NCBI GenBank assembly: GCA_022759065.1
Contig: JAEMPZ010000248.1
Coordinates: 1-5,705, forward strand
DNA from: Acidobacteriota bacterium
GTDB lineage: Bacteria > Acidobacteriota > UBA4820 > DSQY01
Length of the DNA: 5,705 bases
Reading direction: 5' to 3'
This document shows positions 4,841-5,705 of this stretch, in pieces; position 1 is the first letter of the stretch; every line of letters starts with the position of its first letter. The notes under the pieces are model-generated. The model worked only from the letters and a program-made list of their open reading frames with translations. It made no database searches and was not told the DNA's origin. The position numbers and the translations under genes are program-made.

Positions 4841-5705
4841 GTGGATGGCAAAGAGGGCGGCGGGGCCGGTTTTTTAGCCTACGCCGCCCTTATCTTCATA
4901 ACGGCCATTTGGGGCCTAAGCTTCGTCTGGGTCCGCGACGCGGTGGCCGTCTATCCCGTATTTCTATTTCTCGCCATAAGGTTCACGCTGGCTGCCTTTC
5001 TGGTGGCAGTGGTCCTGGCGCCGCGCCTGGCTGGCGCGACGCGGGCTTCGCTGGCTGGCGGCGCGCTTATGGGAGTTGCCCTCTTCACCGGTTACTCCCT
5101 CCAGACGTTCGGCCTCACATTCACGACCGCGGCGAACTCCGGTTTCATTACGGGACTGTTCGTGGTTTTCACTCCTTTGTTTGAAGCCGTGATCCACCGC
5201 CGTTTCCCCCACCGGCTCGTCGTGCTGGGGGTCGCGCTCGCGACGGCAGGACTTGCCGCCTTGTCGTGGAAGGGGGCATCTGGCAGCGTCAATCCGGGTG
5301 ACTTGCTGAGCCTTGCCTGCGCCGCGGTTTACGCCATCCACTTGCTGCTCACCTCGCGCATGTCCAGGCGCCACGACACCGCGCCTTTGGTGGTGGCGCA
5401 GCTAGCCACGGTGGCCGCGCTTGCCTGGATCTTCTCGGTCCCGCATTTGAGAGAAATGACTCCCGTGCCATGGGCGGCGGCGAAGGGAATCCTCCTGACG
5501 GCGGTCTTCGCTTCAGCGTTGGCCTACTTCGTCCAAACCGTTTTTCAGAGGCGGGTAAGCCCCACTCAGGCGGCGCTGGTCTTCACGCTGGAGCCCGTTT
5601 TCGCCGGGCTGTTCGCCGTCTTGGCCGGTGGTGAAAGGTTGGGAGCCGGGGCGCGTCTTGGGGGCGGGCGGCTCGGTGCCGGGCTGCTTCCCGGAGAAGC
5701 CGCGG
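4841..5705 (+). CDS. EamA-family (drug/metabolite transporter superfamily) membrane transporter, 3' truncated by window edge
   Basis: This is an inner-membrane permease of the DMT superfamily; members export amino acids, metabolites or drugs, and substrate cannot be read from sequence. The open frame gives 288 residues to the window edge with no stop. Two tandem EamA halves are visible (about 11-143 and 153-285), each with five hydrophobic segments: near 11-31, 38-60, 71-91, 98-118, 126-143, 154-174, 182-200, 211-235, 243-262 and 272-284. Typical signatures are AIWGLSF in helix 1, AANSGFITGL opening helix 4, and SPTQAALVFTLEP with GGERL near the end. Start GTG 4841 is the only usual start codon between the rocD stop and helix 1; the upstream GGTAAG is a weak ribosome-binding site. 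It lies 6 nt after rocD and in its reading frame, suggesting coupling. Helix 10 carries unusual Arg and Pro, and only a few residues should be missing. Confidence 0.88.
   Translation, partial: MDGKEGGGAGFLAYAALIFITAIWGLSFVWVRDAVAVYPVFLFLAIRFTLAAFLVAVVLAPRLAGATRASLAGGALMGVALFTGYSLQTFGLTFTTAANSGFITGLFVVFTPLFEAVIHRRFPHRLVVLGVALATAGLAALSWKGASGSVNPGDLLSLACAAVYAIHLLLTSRMSRRHDTAPLVVAQLATVAALAWIFSVPHLREMTPVPWAAAKGILLTAVFASALAYFVQTVFQRRVSPTQAALVFTLEPVFAGLFAVLAGGERLGAGARLGGGRLGAGLLPGEAA

Noticed and set aside
5027..5060. Repeat of CTGGCTGGCG 24 nt apart
   Set aside because: Short, in-frame, and explained by Leu-Ala-Gly codons in a GC-rich membrane protein.
4964..5374. Antisense open frame opposite the transporter
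   Set aside because: Low-complexity Arg/Gly/Glu-rich translation typical of a shadow frame; the sense strand is a clear ten-helix permease.

Overview
The window reads as an ordinary, densely packed chromosomal stretch from a GC-rich bacterium. Every recognisable gene lies on the + strand. The sequence shows no mobile element, CRISPR array, tRNA or rRNA, and no gap over 300 bases without a gene. A sigma-54 enhancer-binding protein implies an RpoN-containing host. The exported TPR protein, with a short classical signal peptide, fits a Gram-negative envelope. A deltaproteobacterium-like or candidate-phylum (metagenome-derived) origin is plausible, but this is inference and I cannot name a taxon.

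Region 1 (1-2290) is a tight three-gene unit: the C-terminal half of a NifS/IscS-type cysteine desulfurase (cut by the left edge), a small thioredoxin-fold [2Fe-2S] ferredoxin, and a PAS/AAA+/Fis sigma-54 activator. The first two genes are 6 nt apart, and the activator starts inside the ferredoxin gene at a TTG codon. The PAS domain carries a cysteine cluster (C-x8-C-x3-C-P-L). Sulfur donor, Fe-S electron carrier and Cys-rich PAS activator together suggest a module that makes or uses Fe-S clusters and senses redox, metal or cluster state. That is an inference and is the most interesting part of the window.

Region 2 (2291-3613) is a single transcription unit. A near-consensus sigma-70-type promoter (TTGACC, 17 nt, extended -10 TGATATAAA) drives an exported protein made of about ten TPR units. 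It ends at a strong intrinsic terminator.

Region 3 (3614-5705) holds an ornithine aminotransferase (rocD), whose ribosome-binding site directly abuts the terminator T-run. Six nucleotides after its stop comes a ten-helix EamA/DMT-family transporter that runs off the right edge. The pair may link ornithine/arginine metabolism with metabolite export, but the transporter substrate cannot be read from sequence.

I found no convincing wholly new system. The best leads are the desulfurase-ferredoxin-activator operon with its Cys-rich PAS sensor, and the terminator placed immediately against the rocD ribosome-binding site.
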